Assembly: GCA_002748065.1 (NCBI GenBank)
Contig: PDRJ01000028.1
Coordinates: 1-64,000 of the forward strand
Length of the DNA stretch: 64,000 nt
Reading direction: 5' to 3'
Source: Bacteroidota bacterium
Lineage (GTDB): Bacteria; Bacteroidota; Bacteroidia; Bacteroidales; BM520
The translations under genes and the position numbers were made by a program. Shown one piece after another: positions 62,540-64,000 of this stretch; position 1 is the first letter of the stretch, and the number at the start of each line of letters is the position of its first letter. The notes beneath the pieces are model-generated. The model did not search any database. It was not told where the DNA came from and was given only the letters and a program-made list of their open reading frames with translations.

Positions 62540-63469
62540 CTACTGTTGTACTTTTACGGTAATCATGATATGTCCAGCTGTACCAATACTGTTTCCCTGA
62601 ACAATCTCCTGGATCTTGATGAGCCCTTTTTTGCCGGATACTGTCTCAAAACCCAGTACCACAGGAGCCCCTTCGTCATCCAGTTTGTTGATCTTGGGTT
62701 GATCTGCTCCGGTAGCAAACGCAATCACCTGAGTGTCGTTATCATCGGGAATCGCATCGAATTGCTCTGCGGTTACCTCTGTGGCCTTGAAAAGGGTAGC
62801 ATTTCTAGTTCCCCATGTGGCAACACCATTGTTAGGGTTGTTATAAACTTGAGCCGCAGCTTCATCAGAGGGAGCACAAAGGGTGGCTTTGTTGGTGGCA
62901 CCATAGAAGTAGACGAAATCAATCTTTTCACTGTTTTCTTTTGCTTGTTCCAGCGAGTAAACAGTGCCGTCGAGGGAGGCAAAAGAGCTTCCAATGGTAT
63001 TGTTCTGATCACCCAATTTTTTGTCTTCCCATTTGTTTAAGGGGCCGTAGGTGATCTCTGTGGTTACATCCAAAGTGACCTCGGCTTTTTCGCCTTTCTC
63101 ATCCGTAATGGTGAAGACGAAGGTGTCTGTTCCCTCTTCCTGGTAGGTGGTGATGAGAAAATCGATAGAGTAGTTGTTGACACTGAACGAGGAGTCCCAC
63201 TCAATGGTTTGGTTGTTGTTGAGGTTGACAAAATGGCGAACCATTTTCAGGTTGGTGAGTTTGGCGCCACTATTGGCGTTGGCCTCTGCGTTGAGACCAA
63301 TTCTGATCTCTGATCCGGCAGGTACAGTGACGTCTGAAGAGACGTATTCGTCACCTACAGCAAAGCTGATGGTGGGTTTTACTTCGGTGGGTTTCGGATC
63401 TTTACATCCGGTGAACAGTAGGGTTGACCCCGCCACGAGCATTAAGATAAAAAATGCAATTTTTTTCAT
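62540..63469 (-). CDS. Surface or periplasmic lipoprotein of unknown function
   Basis: 309 aa from ATG 63469 (the frame extends to 63601). The signal FFILMLVAGSTLLFTGCK ends in a lipobox with the lipidated Cys. An Ig-like first part (TISFAVGDEYVSSDVTVPAGSEIRIGL) and a second beta-rich part follow. No catalytic motif was recognised. It is a typical Bacteroidota lipoprotein, possibly displayed on the outer membrane. It is upstream of the C1 peptidase on the same strand. Confidence 0.7.
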   Translation of the reverse strand: MKKIAFFILMLVAGSTLLFTGCKDPKPTEVKPTISFAVGDEYVSSDVTVPAGSEIRIGLNAEANANSGAKLTNLKMVRHFVNLNNNQTIEWDSSFSVNNYSIDFLITTYQEEGTDTFVFTITDEKGEKAEVTLDVTTEITYGPLNKWEDKKLGDQNNTIGSSFASLDGTVYSLEQAKENSEKIDFVYFYGATNKATLCAPSDEAAAQVYNNPNNGVATWGTRNATLFKATEVTAEQFDAIPDDNDTQVIAFATGADQPKINKLDDEGAPVVLGFETVSGKKGLIKIQEIVQGNSIGTAGHIMITVKVQQ

Positions 63470-63682
63470 GAATTCTTGGTTTTTAGTTATTTTCCATAGT
63501 TTTAGTCCATCTCTAACAACGGAAGAAATAGAAAAATGTTGTCCATCGCTACTCAAAATAAAAATTTCTTCAATTTCTCCGGTTGTTCTGGATAGATTCA
63601 ATAAATTTGGGGCAAAATTAAATTACTTTTTAAAAAGTGAAAGAAGGGTAATTGTTGAACTGTCAAAAAAGAATAGCAAACT

Positions 63683-64000
63683 ATGGCAAATGTTGGAAAT
63701 AAGGGTAAGGGTGTTCGTTCAGATTGTTTCGTGAGCCTGGAACTGGTTGATGATGGAGGAGTACAGGTTGACCTTCAAAGTAAAGTGCAGGTGCTTTTTG
63801 GTAAAAGTATCGTCAAACAAGTGACGGATATCTTGAGCTATTTTGGGATCGAAAATGCCCGGATAAGTATCGAGGACACGGGAGCGCTCCCCTTCGTGAT
63901 CGCTGCTCGAGTGGAGGCTGCAGTTAAAAAAGTATGGAATACAGATAAGGAGTATCTGATGCCGTTACTGGAACAAAACAGGTACCGTACAGCACGGGAT
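63683..64000 (+). CDS. citD: Citrate lyase acyl carrier (CitD-like) domain protein, cut by the window edge
   Basis: 106 codons from ATG 63683 with no stop before base 64000. The sequence (SLELVDDGGVQVDLQSKVQ, FGKSIVKQVTDIL, IEDTGALPFVIAARVEAAV) matches the CitD acyl carrier subunit; the Ser/Asp-Cys region SDCFVSLE near residue 13 is where the prosthetic group would attach in CitD. CitD alone is about 98 aa, so continuation beyond residue 106 (NRYRTARD) suggests fusion to a CitE-like aldolase. Citrate cleavage to acetate and oxaloacetate is the probable pathway. Confidence 0.7.
   Translation, partial: MANVGNKGKGVRSDCFVSLELVDDGGVQVDLQSKVQVLFGKSIVKQVTDILSYFGIENARISIEDTGALPFVIAARVEAAVKKVWNTDKEYLMPLLEQNRYRTARD

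Overview
The window reads as a chromosomal segment of a Bacteroidota bacterium, most likely order Bacteroidales. Evidence: a Na+-translocating NADH:quinone reductase operon, two type IX secretion proteins (a plug protein and PorT), promoter boxes of the form TAnnTTTG with a TTG about 19 bases upstream, few Shine-Dalgarno sequences, and many Bacteroidota-type lipoproteins. No rRNA, CRISPR array or transposase gene was seen. The genus cannot be fixed from sequence alone; Dysgonomonadaceae is only a guess.

Layout. 1-3.7 kb: end of a DNA polymerase III gamma/tau-like gene, an M16 peptidase and a PlsC-like acyltransferase. 3.9-11.6 kb: a winged-helix regulator, a TviB/WbpA-type nucleotide-sugar dehydrogenase, an SLC13 permease with cysD and cysN, and an AAA-type ATPase. 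12-39.3 kb: a large mosaic surface-polysaccharide locus. It holds rmlA with a decayed copy of its own 3' end; an lhgO-like oxidase; an amino-sugar operon (SDR, DegT aminotransferase, hydrolase, AsnB, hexapeptide acyltransferase, WbpG-type amidotransferase, HisH, HisF); glycosyltransferases; a Wzx flippase; CapA; two ATP-grasp proteins; a WbpP-type epimerase; a HAD phosphatase; a DUF354 protein; a deacetylase; WecB; and an MBOAT/SGNH pair. The gene content suggests a polymer with N-acetylhexosaminuronic acid (possibly amidated), an acetamidino sugar and O-acyl groups. No Wzy polymerase, chain-length regulator or initiating phosphoglycosyltransferase was recognised.

39.3-50 kb: type IX plug protein, nqrABCDEF followed by apbE (flavin insertion), a small NqrM-like cysteine protein, and a sigma-region-4/HARE-type DNA-binding protein. 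50-64 kb: mostly minus-strand housekeeping genes: a SpoU methyltransferase, rpsF-rpsR-rplI, nhaA, a second UDP-GlcNAc 2-epimerase, radC, rpsT, tRNA-Glu, porT, an aminotransferase, an MscS channel, a C1 peptidase and a lipoprotein. The right edge cuts a gene that starts with a citrate-lyase acyl-carrier (CitD-like) domain.

The most unusual feature is a family of about 130-180 bp MITE-like repeats. They carry terminal inverted repeats near TAGYGTCYGTCYATAAAG and often an internal TTCGAATTCGA core. There are seven full or nearly full copies, including one tandem pair, plus one stub. In the polysaccharide locus they sit at the boundaries between gene cassettes, often in inverted pairs. Together with gene remnants (rmlA tail, DUF354 5' end, FemAB/BioF2-like 3' end, wHTH 3' end) and a sharp drop in GC near 31-33.4 kb, they show a locus assembled by repeated cassette replacement.
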